64,000 nt of DNA, from the NCBI GenBank assembly GCA_050084985.1, contig JBITNC010000001.1, positions 114,948,001 through 115,012,000 on the forward strand, read 5' to 3'. Of the stretch, positions 48,251-60,226 are shown in pieces. Both the position numbers and the translations under genes were made by a program. The notes beneath the pieces are model-generated. The model had not been told where the DNA came from, made no database searches, and was given only the letters and a program-made list of their open reading frames with translations. Each line of letters starts with the position of its first letter. Within the stretch, counting starts at the first letter, position 1. This DNA is from Nageia nagi (taxonomy: Eukaryota; Pinophyta).

Positions 48251-49289
48251 TGTAGACACCTAAAAATGTCCCTTTTTAACTAGTAAACATTGAAATAATC
48301 ATAAATCTTTGTGACAATATAAAATAGGTTTAAAAACCATATTATTGGATAGCTCTCATCGAGTACATGCAAAATGAGTGGTCACATGACCCCTTTTCAA
48401 TAAAAATTAGCTATTTGGTGATCATTTTAATATTGTTATAAAAATTGAAAACCAGTTGCCAGCAACCCAAAACAATCGCTAGCATTTTAGAATGATCGCC
48501 GACGTCCACCAAGTAATCGCTGGTGACTCTGTAACAGCCAAATATAAAATAGAAATAGTAAAAGAAAGTTGTAACATCTCATCCTTTCGAGATACTATGG
48601 ATAGAAGGGGTCAGTTACGACCTGCGATGGCATTTGACTCCAACCTCCCTTGCTATTTTAAGCTTATGATAAGCTTTGACTCCCCCTTACCAACCTTGGA
48701 AAATCTCACCCAAAAATCTATAAATACAAGCCAAAACAAAGCAATAGAGGACCCGAATTTGAAGTAATGTTATGCTGCTACAATGAGATAAGACATTTTA
48801 GGCTTTTCTTCATTCCTTCTATGTCATGTTTGCTTCATGTTAAATCGTTTATCATTGTGAACAGGTATGTTTGATGGATTTGTCTTGACATGTGTGCAGG
48901 GTCCACAGGTGTTGAGATGCATTGAAAATAGAAGATAATAAAAAAAAATTCAAAATAGTGGGTACTAGATCAGAGAAGGAAAACGAATACAAAAGGGTGC
49001 AGAAACTCTAACATCCGGATCTTGATCGTCGACGTTCCACATCAATCACAGACGTTCCATATCAATCGCTAGCGACCTACCCAGGGTCGTCGGTGACCCT
49101 ATATCATCCATATTTCCAATCTTAGATCATTTTGGCATACAAAACATAATAAAAGCCCTTTTGTACAAGGCAATAGATTTAGTGATCTGTTATTGTAATC
49201 GAGGTTTATCAAGAAGATCAATTAAAAATATGTTGTGTGTCTTAATATTTTGTCTTGTGTGCTTACAGGGGTTGATTTTCTGATAGACA
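48251..49289 (+). repeat. 3' LTR of element F
   Basis: The 1039-bp LTR starts TGTAGACACCTAAAAATG after the PPT and ends TGATAGACA. TATAAATA is at 48719-48726. The part after about 48866 diverges strongly from the 5' LTR and is about 90 bp longer. Confidence 0.87.
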
Positions 49290-49369
49290 TAATGATACCT
49301 TTAAGTATTAGTGAATTTACAAAGAGGATTAATATAAACCTTTACAATAATGCATTATACATTCCAACA
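49290..49369 (-). repeat. Copia element D: 3' LTR, remaining part
   Basis: It continues the LTR interrupted at 35956: TAATGATACC, TTTAAGTATTAGTGAATTTA and ATAATGCATTATACATTCCA, ending at the TG start of the minus-strand LTR. Internal sequence begins at 49370 with CTCCCCCTTAA, the PPT complement. Confidence 0.88.
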
Positions 49370-50763
49370 CTCCCCCTTAATGCAATATTGGGATAGAGCG
49401 AATAAGAGAGAAGAAAGAGATAAAGTAAAAGAGTTCTCCTCCAAATAGATACAATGAAGATGAAAATGTTTTACATATTTGTGAAGTAAGAAAGATCTAG
49501 TTTAAGGCTCATTATTTTACCAAATACAATCATTAACCATAATCGATTTTAATGTACATGAAGTATTCATCCAACTGGAAGTCATGAAGAGTCTCCAAGA
49601 GCCTGCATACCCAAAGTAAGTAACCTACAATCTCAAAGGAACCTCCAGGTTATAAGTAGCTCAAATAACAATATCAATTAGATGCAACATATTCATATCA
49701 ACAAGGATAGATAAATCACACAAATGCCATCATGAACTAATCAATGGTGCATTATAAGTCATCACAAAGATGTCAAGCTAAAACTCATAGTCACCTATTG
49801 TATATAAAACATGTGTTGATTATCATTACAAAATAGAGCATGCATATACAAGTTCCTCACATATAGATAACTGAACAGTGCCAAAAGACACATAATAGTT
49901 TCTCACACATGGATAACTAAACAATGCTAGATTGGCCAATTTTTTTGCTTTAAAAATTTATATAAGTTTCTCATGTTGAGAAAAGTTACCATGAAGGTGT
50001 ACAACAAAATCAACACTATACAACACAAAATATTTCTAGGGGTGAATTTGTCATCATAAACATGAATTCAACAAAAGAATTCAAACTTCACCCCCCCTTG
50101 ATAGCATCCTTAAGCTTATAGAATTAAGTTTTTGAGAGGGGTTTGGTGAACAAATTAGTGAAGTTCAAGGTGGATGGACAATACTCTAGGTTTATGATAC
50201 CATCAAGAACCTTCTCCCTGATAAAATATGCCTAAATTTTCATATGTTTTATTTTTTGATGGAACATAGGATTCTTAGCTAAAGAAATAGTTGATTGATT
50301 ATTTGAAAAAATCAAAGATGGGCTAGGTTGCTCATATCCAATTTCTTTTAGAAGATGCCTTATCCAAATAGCTTATTGGGCTATAGCAGACATGGCTTAG
50401 TATTCGATTTATATGGTGAAAAGAGAAATAGTAGGTTGCTTCTTAGAATCCCAAGAGATAGCATCTGAACCAATGCTAAACACATATGTAGAGATTGATT
50501 TCCTATCATCTTTATCTCTCCCATAGTTAAAATCTAAGTATCCTAAGAGAATAAATAAGGGCAACTTAGAATACTTGAGAATAAGATCCTTTGTCGTTGC
50601 AACATACCTTAAGATTTGCTTAATAGCATTAAGTTGCTCAACATAAGGTTTCTACATGAATCATCCCATCAGATTCAATGCAAAGGTAATATTTGGCCTG
50701 GATATAGTCAAATACAAAAGACTACTAATTAATTATCTATAAGTTGTAGCATCAACTAATCAC
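49370..50763 (-). pseudogene. Copia element D: 3' end of the internal region (RT tail, RNase H, 3' UTR)
   Basis: The part 49370-50082 is the family's 3' untranslated region with CATATGTGAG-type repeats. From 50091 the minus strand encodes RNase H: HMKI-AYFIREKVLDGII, FSNNQSTISLAKN, AISWDSKKQPTIS and AIWIRHLLKEI, then the RT tail LLYLTISRPNITFALN (to about 50750). It stops there abruptly against solo-LTR sequence; the rest of pol, gag and the 5' LTR are absent. TATAT flanks D at 35558-35562 and 50764-50768, but this is too simple a sequence to count as a sure target duplication. Confidence 0.75.
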
Positions 50764-51539
50764 TATATGAACTATGGAATCATGGGATAGATATACTCCC
50801 TCATACCTTGAATCCTCTCCAATGAAGGAGCCCTCCTCAAACTTTGGATATCCAACTAAATGGTAGAAGAAAACCCTTAGAATACCACCAAATGGGCAAA
50901 GGTGCTCCACCAATATCATAGATAAACAGGATTCCTTAGCATGAATGCCCTTTAGATGCTCTGTTTAGGAAGTGTTTCTTAGCATCATTAAGGCTTTATA
51001 TCTGAAGGATTGTAGTAGAAGTAATAATGATCAATGTTATCCAAAAATGAAGCTTAAGTATCTATTTATACATTATCTCATGTTTGGATCTCACTTAGGA
51101 GTCATCCCATGCCCATCTAATCTAACGTTGGGCTTTTGTAGTGCCCAATCGCTTAAAGTGCCAATGTGGGGATCATGATCATTTAAAATGCCCATGTGGG
51201 ATCTTGAGTACTTAAAGTGCCAAAGTGGGGGTCTTGGAGTCCTCATAAGCTAACATGGGGGTGTGGAGCCTTCCCTAGTGTGGAGCTAGCATATTGGTGG
51301 CCATCCATCACTCTAATGTATAAATATACATTGTGATTCCCATAACCAGGATCTCCAATACAATAGATGCCTAATCTACTACTTAGGAGAAAGATGTCCC
51401 ACTTAGGACTTGCAATGGGCTCCACTAACTCATTAAGTCTCCAATCTTAAGTTACAACAATGCAAATGCAAGTAAATGAATAAAGTTTAATACAAGGTGA
51501 CCAAATTAGTCCCACTAAATGTAAATGGGGGACATCACA
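50764..51539 (-). mobile_element. Solo LTR I, part 2
   Basis: It runs to GGGGGACATCACA at 51539 and carries the right target copy AATGT at 51540. Between about 51115 and 51255 it holds four degenerate units of about 30 bp (AAAGTGCCAATGTGGGGATC type). A TATA-like TGTATAAATATACA lies at 51317-51330. No coding region is present. Confidence 0.68.
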
Positions 51540-52342
51540 AATGTTGAGTTGGAGAGGTTGGGGATGACTCTTAGGTGATATCCAAATCTAGTGAGAGTTA
51601 TATAAGGCTAAGGATCCTCATATCTAAGATAGATTGAATTTGATATTGAAACCCTTATCTTTAGATCTACTAAAAACTTATTGATGTCAAGCACCCTTGG
51701 GCATGGAGCATAGGAGGTTTAAGAAACATTACGTGTTACATGATTGAGGTGTTGTTCATGTACGTAAGGTTGCCCTACCCTGAGGCATCCATAAGTGATC
51801 TTCATCTTTGAATTCATCTGATGGTTTTTTGGAACCATACCTGATCTCTTTGCCAAGAGCTAGTCTACAAGGGAGACCTTTGATCATTTGAGGTGGTTAT
51901 TCTACCTAGTTTTTAGTATTAATATTAGCACTACATGTACCCTAGTTGGATTCGTAGAGGCCAACATTGAGCCCTTCAAGCTTGGTATTGTATCATTTAC
52001 TATTCTCATCCTTAATATAGTCATGGGTACCTTTGGATCTTAATAATAGTCTCATTATGTGATGTTCGTGCTTCTATATTACCTAGGTTGAGTTCTTTTG
52101 TATATTTCTATTTGTGTAATGCAACAATGGCATATCTGGATGTGTTTAGCATAGCATACTTGACTCTTGATGCATGACATTAGGCATTTAAGTGATATTT
52201 ATTACTTATAGAGTGATCATTGGTATTCATGGCTTGTTGTTGCATATAATTTATGCCCTAGTTCAAATGTGGCATGCTTAAGGGTTGAATTGAATATTAT
52301 TTTTGGCTAATTTATGCATTGAGTATTTTTGAGGATATTACA
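51540..52342 (+). repeat. 5' LTR of element E, piece 3
   Basis: It aligns with about 55580-56410: TGTTGAG, GGTTGGGGATGACTC, TATATAAGGCTAAGGA (TATA box at about 51598-51607), GGCATGCTTAAGGGTTGAAT and a GAGGATATTACA end. Confidence 0.88.
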
Positions 52343-52343
52343 A

Positions 52344-52361
52344 TAGTATCAAAGCTTGGAT
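52344..52361 (+). other. Primer-binding site of element E
   Basis: TAGTATCAAAGCTTGGAT starts one base after the LTR and matches the initiator-Met PBS TGGTATCAGAGCTTGG with a few transitions. Confidence 0.82.
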
Positions 52362-52427
52362 CTAGCCAGCTTGTGAATGAGACCTACAATACATAATTAT
52401 TGTACCAGATCCAACTCCAAGAGAGAG

Positions 52428-53930
52428 ATGTCTTCAACCAAAAAGGGTGAAAAGGGGATGCTACAAGAAGAAACCCCAACAAGAACCATTCAAGATGAGG
52501 ATCATAGATGCTAGATGGATGATGTCCTAAATAAGGATGCTTTTGGTGAAGAGAATTAGGCCAAAAGAGGTAGATCCCCATTGATGAAGAGAAGAAGGAA
52601 CTCCACTCCAATTAGAGATGCTACATCGGAAAGGAAGTTTAACAAACTTATCAAAGACATAAATAGTATGATGAATGTAATGTATAATCAAATGACCACC
52701 ATCAATAATTGGTTTTAAAATAAAGAAGCTCCAATCAGACATGTGAGACCTCCACATTTCATTCTAGATGAGGAAGAAGAATCGAGGGAGGAGGAAAAAA
52801 TAAAGGAAGATACTAGTTTGAGGAGATCACATAGCTTGAGGGATAGAGGTTCCACTCATCATGAATCCATGAGTCACCAAGAGCATGTGTTTGTGAGATC
52901 CCATTATCATAAGGCACCATAAGGGACTAACCCTCTCATAGGAAGATTCCTAGAAGAAGATGTTGGGAAGATAGGAGAGCAACCCATCATTCCCAAACCA
53001 TCCAAGTCCATGTTTTCCAAGAAATCCACAAATGAGATAAAAAATGAAGTCCCAATTCCTGTTAAGGTAAATAAGATTTTTAGAGAGTATTTGATGCTAG
53101 ATCTAGGATTGAGGAGGGATATGAATTTCAATGATTATTTGGAGATTTTGGGATTGAAGGGAGGTAGTTCTCATAACACCCACTCCCAAAACAATTCATG
53201 GGGTTAAAAAGAGAACTACAACAAAAAATTAATAAAATACAGGTTTCAATGTATGATGGCAAAAGGATTATGGCTAGGGATTGGCTCCATCAATTGTAGA
53301 CATATTTTATCCTAAGTTTGAACATGGTGGAAGAAGATGCAATCCATTTTACATCATTGCATTTTGAATTATACACTCTCAAATGGTGGAAGCATGGGGT
53401 GATAAGCCAATATTACTCCCATATCTCCTCCTTTGATGAATTTGCTTAGAGATTACTGAAGCAATTAGATAAGAAGATGGAGAATGATTATTTCAAAGAA
53501 CTTACATCCTTGAGACAATAAGGTATGATGGATGAATATGTTTTAGAATTTCAAAAAATTACAGTCATGATCCATGACATTTCAAAGGAGAGATTTACCT
53601 TCCTCTTTATAGAAGGGTTGATGGAACCTTTGCAAGGAATGGTGAAGGTATTGGTGCCAAAAATACTTGATGATGTAATTAGGGCATCTTATGACTTGGA
53701 ACTGACTATGATTTCCCTCAAGGGAGGAAAAATATATAAGGGACAAATTATCCAAAAATTGACTATAGAAAAAGAAGCATCTAGTAGGTTCAAACTCTAC
53801 CCTCCTCCACGAATAGGCTAGATAAATGCAACCACTAGGAATAAGCTGAGAGAAGAAGGCAAATGCTTTTATTGCAAGAAGCCATGGGAGGCAGGACATA
53901 GTTGCCAAGGAAAAGGAAAGGTACACTACA
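52428..53930 (+). pseudogene. gag: Gag of element E (capsid and zinc knuckle)
   Basis: The likely start is ATG 52428 (MSSTKKGEKGML), about 65 bp after the PBS. The N-terminal half (to about 53235) is charged and interrupted by several TAG/TAA codons. After a frame change near 53240 the capsid reads YDGKRIMARDWLHQL, VEEDAIHFTSLHFE, LKWWKHG and SSFDEFA, then MMDEYVLEFQKITVMI. The knuckle CFYCKKPWEAGHSCQGKGK (53865-53921) keeps all zinc ligands. The family resembles plant Gypsy elements with this CFYC-PW-GH-C knuckle. Confidence 0.8.
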
Positions 53931-54430
53931 TTGAAGTTATTTCAAATGGTGAGGATGATGATTCAAATTTAGAGCTTGATATGGACATGTTGGACCAAAT
54001 TGAGGTACCCAAGGTAGAGGCATCTCGTAAGAGAATGATTTCCTCACTTAATGGATCTAAAACATACCTTACTTTAAAGATATTTGGGAAGGAAAGTGGG
54101 AAATATCTAATGATCTTAATAGACCTTGGTGCTACTCACAAATTTATTAATGGATATTTTGTGGAAAAGAAGGTTCTCAGGACCAAGGGGTTCAAAGGAT
54201 CCAAAATTTTCAATGCCAATGGGAAACTCAAATTAATAGACCAAATCGTGGAGAGATTTGGGGTGAGGTTCCAAAGTTACACAATGAGGAAAAACTTTTA
54301 TGTGTATCCAATAAAGGGACATCCTCACATCATCCTGGGTGTGTAATGGTTATTTGAATTGGGTGTCATTTGTACCAATTATAGGAATTTAACCATGAGT
54401 TTTGACATTGATGGCAAGACTCACACCTTG
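53931..54430 (+). pseudogene. Aspartic protease of element E, end of its coding capacity
   Basis: The frame 53981-54346 reads TYLTLKIFGKESGKYLMILI then DLGATHKFINGYFVEKK. The triad is Asp-Leu-Gly where the family has DxGAT (DSG/DGG-like). HPHIILGV, a stop, WLFELGVICTNYRNLTMSFD and GKTHTL follow, the usual segment just before RT. Two stops come next and the RT is absent; the minisatellite begins instead. Confidence 0.8.
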
Positions 54431-54494
54431 TAGTGAAATAGGGACAGATGCCCACAAGTTACTAATAAGAATTTGGAGGTGATTTGGCCACACC

Positions 54495-54905
54495 ATAAAT
54501 AGGAAAAGAAGAAAGATGAGCCAACATGGGATAAAAAGTCTTGGCATCCCATGTTTGAATATGAGAGACTTGGGCACCCAATGTTGGATAGTGAGGAGTC
54601 CTGGTATCCCATGTTGGACTTAGAGAGACTTGGGTATCCAACATTGGATAGAGAGGAGTCCTAGCATCCCACTTGGACAAGGAGGAGTCATGGTATCCCA
54701 CATTGGACTTGAAGAGATTTGGGCATTTAACATTGGATAAGGAGTCTTGGCATCCCACATCAACATTGGACAAGGAGGATCCATAACATCCCATGTTGGA
54801 CATGAAGGGATCTTCACACCTCACATTGGGTTTAGAGGAAGTTTGGAAGCCCATGTTGGACATAAGAAAGGTTTGGCATCCAACATTCGATAAAAGAGAC
54901 TTACT
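54495..54905 (+). repeat. Minisatellite of about 30-bp units in place of pol in E
   Basis: About 12 units follow the pattern (C/A)CATTGGAC-A-GAGGAGTC-TGGCATCC-A, each about 30 bp, degenerate but in phase. Long open frames on the minus strand (54462-54920 and 54620-54817) arise from this repeat. It lies between the protease end and the PPT (AAGAGGAGATGC, about 55009-55020). Confidence 0.88.
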
Positions 54906-55021
54906 GAAGTTGCATTCCACTTTAGTGAGCTACAATTGACAAGACAAAAGGATTCTTATTAGACAATATTTTGTGACATTCTAAAATTTCTTAAGGGAAA
55001 TAAATTCAAGAGGAGATGCTT

Positions 55022-56410
55022 TGTAACATTTCCTTTTTGTTAAAATTTGTTAATTTTGAAATCCTAGGAATTCCATTTTTGTCAATATTTACTTTCTCAC
55101 ATAATTGTTCCCAATTCCTTAGGATAGAATTATAAAGGTCCATTGGATCTACTTGTGAGCCCCATGAGGGACATTTTCCTTCCAAGCTAGGATATGTTAT
55201 TTTATTTATTATTTAATGTACTTGGACATCCCAAAGATAATTATGGGGATCTTAAGGCTTGTATAGCACGTAGTATATGGATAAATACCTATTTGCCTCA
55301 ACATTGGATTTAGGAGCACTTGTACATATGCGTCAACCTTGAGGAGATTCCTAGAACCCCATGTTGGCCCATGATGACCCCCTTGCACCTATGCATGAAT
55401 CCTAGACCCACGTTGCACCTTGGACTCCCATGTGAAAATCATAGCATCTTGGGACCTCACGTTGGCATGTGTGGTATCTTAGGACTTCATGTTGAGCATT
55501 TATGATCCCTAGGTACCCACATTAGGCATGCTTAACCCCTAGGCACCCACATTGGAGATCTTAGGCCTCTAAAAGGCCAATGTTGAGATTGGAGTGGTTG
55601 GGGATGACTCCTAGGTGAGATCCAAATTCAATGAGAGCTATATAAGGCTAAGGAGCCTCATATATGAGATAGACTAAATTTGATATTGAAACCCTTCTCT
55701 TCAGAGCTACTAAAGACTTGGTGGTTTCAAGCATCATTAGGCATGGAGCACAAGGAGAGCATAGGAGGATTAGGACACCTTTTGTCTTACAATGTTAAGG
55801 TGTTGTTAGTGTGAGTGAGGCTGACCTAGCTTGAGGCATTAATAAGAGATCTTCATCTTTGAATCCATCCAATGATATTCTGGAACCACACTTGATCTCT
55901 TCACCTAGAGCTAATATATTAGGGAACCCTTTTATGAGGCATCCAAAACACTGGTAGGATGTGGTTGTTCTACCCAATTTTCAATATCTATCTTGGCATT
56001 GCATGTTCCCTAGTTGGCTCCTTGGAGGACATCATTGAGCCCTTTAGGCCTGTCATTGTATCATTTACTATTCTCATTCTTAATACAACCTTAGGCACCT
56101 TTGGATCTCAATAATAGTCTCATTGTGTGATGTTCATGCTTCTATATTCCCCATGTTGAGTTATTTTATATATTTTTGCTTGTGTAATGCAACGTTTGCA
56201 TATTTGGATGTATTTGGCATAACATACTTGACTCTTGGTGCATGACATTGGCCATTTGAGTGATATTTCTTGCTTATAAAGTGATCGTTGTCATTCCTAA
56301 CTTGTTGTGGCATGTAATTAATGCCCTAGTTCAAACATGGCATGCTTAAGGGTTGAATTGAATATTATTTTTGGCTAATTTATGTTTTGAGTATTTTTGA
56401 GGATATTACA
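55022..56410 (+). repeat. 3' LTR of element E
   Basis: The 1389-bp LTR begins TGTAACATT after the PPT and ends ATATTACA before ACAAA. The part 55340-55585 is built from degenerate 30-bp units (CCACATTAGGCATGCTTAAC, CCACATTGGAGATCTTAGGC). A TATA box TATATAAGG lies at 55639-55647, so U3 would be about 650 bp. Confidence 0.88.
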
Positions 56411-56415
56411 ACAAA

Positions 56416-59400
56416 TCATTTGTTTAACTCTTCTTTATATAATATGATTAAAGTTTTGGCTACTCATACCCTAGCCTTGCATCTCTTATTACCAAATACA
56501 TAGACACAGACACAGACACATAATATATATATATATATATGGTTTTATTAAGTCTATGCAACAAAACTAGTTTGACAAGATCCTAAATCACATGCAAGTT
56601 CTTGCTTCCTTAACATAATAAAATACATTGGGTTTTATGTTGCAATATCAATCCTATGTTTAGAATGCATAGGTTTCTATATTTCATAATCTCATATGAA
56701 AATAAAATATATTCCTTTAAAGCTTGCCTATGTTTCCTTTAATGCAGACTTGTGTTTTATGCTTTGCTCATAGTCTTATCCCTTTTGGAAAAATGGGTAT
56801 ATGTAAATTTATTTTGGCAAGTAACATAAACAACTTTGCTTGTTAAATGTGCTTATCTACAATAATGTATTTCAAGTATTATATAGTAATTATTTGGTAA
56901 GAGTGATCTTATATTCATGTTGGTTATTTAATTGAATCCATATGCACACAAAATGTAATGATTCAATTTGTAATTTGCACATTTTCATAGCATTTTCAAA
57001 CAACCAAATATTCAAACACTCTTTGTCATTTTTTGTGCTAAAAATTAGCATGTTAAGCAAGATTTGGGCTTAGATTTCGTGGTATTATTTATTGGATAAA
57101 ATGCAAGATAAGAAATAATATTTCTTTCATGTAATACTAATAAATCACTACTTTTAAACCCTATTATAATTTAAAACCTACTAAAACTTAAATATGCCTA
57201 TAAAATTTATCCAACATGAAGACATAATATTTAAAAATGGGTGAAGCAATGCATATGTATTTTTATGGATGCCATGGACACCATTATCCCAAAAGGGATT
57301 AGTTTTTATTTCCAAACACAAAAGTAATAATGCATATAAACTAAAAATACTCTCGATTTTTAGACCCATGGAGTTACTCTAACATAGCAAGTTCATTTCC
57401 TTTATTGAGTCACATACATGGTTAGATTTACCTCTTTGTGTGTTGTAACAAGATCTTGGCATTCTCAAACTTGGTTATTCCTTTCTCCAAGAATCCTCCT
57501 TCTATCCACCTCAATCAAAATAAGTGTGTTTGAAATTGTCAATATTATTTTGATAATTTAGATGATTTTTGGGAGCTTATTAAAGGAGTTAATCAAGAGT
57601 TTTGTTGAAACTATTAGGGAAACTTTGTACAATTATTTTACCCACTTTTGTAGCATTCATACTCAATCCTACCAAATTTATAACCCCATTTTGGTGAACA
57701 ATAAGAATCCTTGAGCTCTTGAAAGTGGTTTTTTTCCCCAACATTAGGGTTTTTCCATCATAAAATGGTTGTCAAATTTCATATGTATGCAAATTGTCAT
57801 TGTTTTAGAATTTTCTCTTATTTTGTTGGGGATTATGTTATTCCAATTATCAAAATTATTTATTTTTGCAAGTTTTTAACAAGTTTTTTAAAGTTCATAT
57901 TTTCAAAACTAAAATTTTAATTTTTGTATTTGGAGATCTATAAAGACATAGTTTACCAATTATTAAGGATTGTTGCTTTAAATTCCAAAATGAGTGCCTT
58001 GTATGTATAATATTATTTATGTATGAAAAAGGCCAAATGAAATATCAATAGAATAGTCTCATGTTGAGTATTAATTCGAATAATACTTAACCCAACCCCT
58101 TTACCATACATATAACCATCAAAACATATACTCCACAAGTTAGTTTATTAAATGTTCATAATAAATTCATTAGGTAAATATTTATAAGATAAGCATTAGG
58201 GTTAGGAGTACTAGGTAACTATTTCATAATAATATATTATTTAATTGATTTGTAGTTCATGAATACCAATTTTTTTCTTTTAATAACATCATCCATTTGG
58301 TTGACCTAATAGATAGACACTACTTAGAGATCATATACATTGAGTTAACAATATAAATTTTACGGTAAAGCATACAATACACAAGTTTTTATGTAGAAAA
58401 ATAATGGTCAAGCATAAATTTTAAATAGATATGTATAAAAAATTGAAATCAAATAATGTCCTATTAACATATTAAATTATTTATTATATATATTTGATAT
58501 ATTCTTTATCTATTATACACCCAAAGCATCAATAGTAGTAGCAACATGAGTAATAAATGTTTGTTCAGTAAAGGTATTAAAATAGGGGATGAGATCAAAT
58601 ATTCCTATAAAAACATATCAAAATATCTTGACATTCATCAATACCCATATAAATTAAATATCTTTTTCAAGTAAATTACTAAAGGGTTGATAATTATCCA
58701 CAAGTTATGAAATGAATCTTCTAATTTCTTAGATTTTACCATAATTATTATTATTACCTTCTTAAAATCATCTTCATTTCTTTTTGTAAAATAATGAATC
58801 CTAGTAGCTTTATGAAGCAACATTAAATACACAAACTTTTGAGATATATCAAAAAATCTTCTTCAAATATTTACAACATTATTATTTGCATTTGTATTTT
58901 ATTAATAAATCATCTACATAAACCTCAATGGTATATGTCTTTATATACACTTAACTTTGCATGTTTTCTTTTTCAAATATATTTATCTTTGTGTTTTATA
59001 TGATTTATATATGCAAACTATCAATTTTGGATCCATTAATGGCCATTTTAAAAAACTAAATTATTTATATATATTTTTAAGTTCACATTATGTCATGTAC
59101 ATGTTGGCCTACATGCTCTCACCTAACTGAATCTAAAATTAAAATTACTCAAGTTTATATAAAATAAATAGCTAAAGCTAATAATAAAGGTAATATGTAT
59201 AACAAAATGATATTATGAAAATTGACAAGAGATACTCTAAAGTTAATATCTCTAGTAAGATCAATCAACATTCTTTAAAGCTTTTCATTAAGTCAGATTC
59301 ATAAGTATCATAATGTAATTTCATAAGAAGAATGTTTGAATTAAGTCAAGCTTAGTAATATATATTACTTTAAGGTCATTGTATATTAGAATGCTATTAG

Positions 59401-59672
59401 ACCTAAAGCATGGGATTGTGGAGCTTGCCCCCCAAAATGCAATAATTTTTGGACCTCATCTCTATAGCATGTGTAATTTGATCCTTCACCTAAATCAACC
59501 TTGAAGTAGTGTTATAAGATAATTTTGATCCAAAATAATACATATCTACAATTTGTTTGCTTTAGAAAAATAGGAATCATCCTTCAAGAACATAAGTTAT
59601 TGATCAACCTACCTCCAATTTGCTAAATCTAGAAAAATGTTATTTATATCTCCCCTTATAAATACTACATAA
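56416..59672. other. AT-rich spacer between E and H
   Basis: 3.2 kb without coding similarity. A compound microsatellite, ACACAG followed by (AT)n, lies at about 56503-56540. The short open frames at 57181-57369 and 58638-58832 match nothing I know. Confidence 0.5.
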
Positions 59673-60226
59673 TGAAAGATCCTACACCTAAGATCACTTT
59701 GGAGTGTTCCTCTACTCCTTAGTAATAACTTAAGAAAGATTTCAAATAATCACACACACAAGTGATAGAAGCAAGTATAGTGCTTCCTTTCTATCAAGAG
59801 AGTACTCCACTTTAAGCTAAATTTTATTAATTCTCAAGATACAAGACTCTCTTACAATAAATCTTCCTACTTATCCTAACAACCCTAAAGCATAACAATA
59901 CTACAAACTTCAATGACTAATCTCAAGAAGAGGGCCCTCTATTTATAAATCGAAATCCTCTCTTGGATCACTCTTTTAACCATTGCACAAAATCATGTCA
60001 TGCACCAACCATTTACCTAAGGGGCATGATAATGAGATGTAGTGTAGGACAAGTTACATATGAGATAAGTTTGAATATTTAATTCACAAAATACTTAAAA
60101 GGTATTTAGGAATACTTTTAAGTATCTAGTGGATTAAATAATCAATTACATAAAGGGTGGAGATATTATTCTTTAGATGTCTTCCTAAAGAATAATATTT
60201 ACAATAGTTCATTATTAGTTCTAACA
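59673..60226 (-). repeat. 3' LTR of element H
   Basis: The right end (TTCTAACA, 60219-60226) is firm because the PPT complement CTCCCCCCTTAA follows. The left end is approximate. TATTTATA at 59940-59947 is the TATA box of the minus strand. Confidence 0.75.

Larger units (their letters stand above)
35957..49289 (+). mobile_element. 13.3-kb gag-protease LTR element F, innermost of the nest
   Basis: The element is exactly flanked by TAATG (35952-35956 and 49290-49294). It has LTRs (35957-36903 and 48251-49289), a PBS (36907-36924), a PPT (AAAAAGGGGCAAAA, 48237-48250), one long gag-protease frame (39236-43189) and about 5 kb of noncoding DNA after it. No RT, RNase H or integrase is detectable. 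It fits the known plant class of terminal-repeat elements carrying only gag (TR-GAG), and Gypsy-type by its gag. It must have used enzymes in trans. Confidence 0.88.
27019..56410 (+). mobile_element. Gypsy-type element E, outermost of a retrotransposon nest
   Basis: The 3' LTR (55022-56410) starts TGTAACATT and ends ATATTACA, a 5-bp inverted terminal pair. The 5' LTR is present in three pieces (27019-27391, 35104-35286, 51540-52342) that are in order and together match it. The gaps are element C and the solo LTR I with its own insertions. The flanks GCAAA and ACAAA agree at four of five bases. The internal part (52343-55021) codes only gag and protease, followed by a minisatellite, so E lacks RT and integrase. 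It is the oldest insertion of the nest. Confidence 0.82.

Noticed and set aside
51542-52342. A complete 801-bp 5' LTR for E starting TGTTGAG with TSD ACAAA (51537-51541)
   Set aside because: The 3' LTR clearly starts at 55022 after a PPT, and the missing 560 bp are found at 27019-35286. The adjacent ACAAA is the end of solo LTR I plus one base.
54462-54920. 152-codon minus-strand frame with a regular repeat peptide
   Set aside because: It is produced by the 30-bp minisatellite of element E. A unit length divisible by three keeps frames open without selection.
56503-56540. CACAGA/(AT)n run as an origin or regulatory site
   Set aside because: It is an ordinary compound microsatellite with nothing around it.
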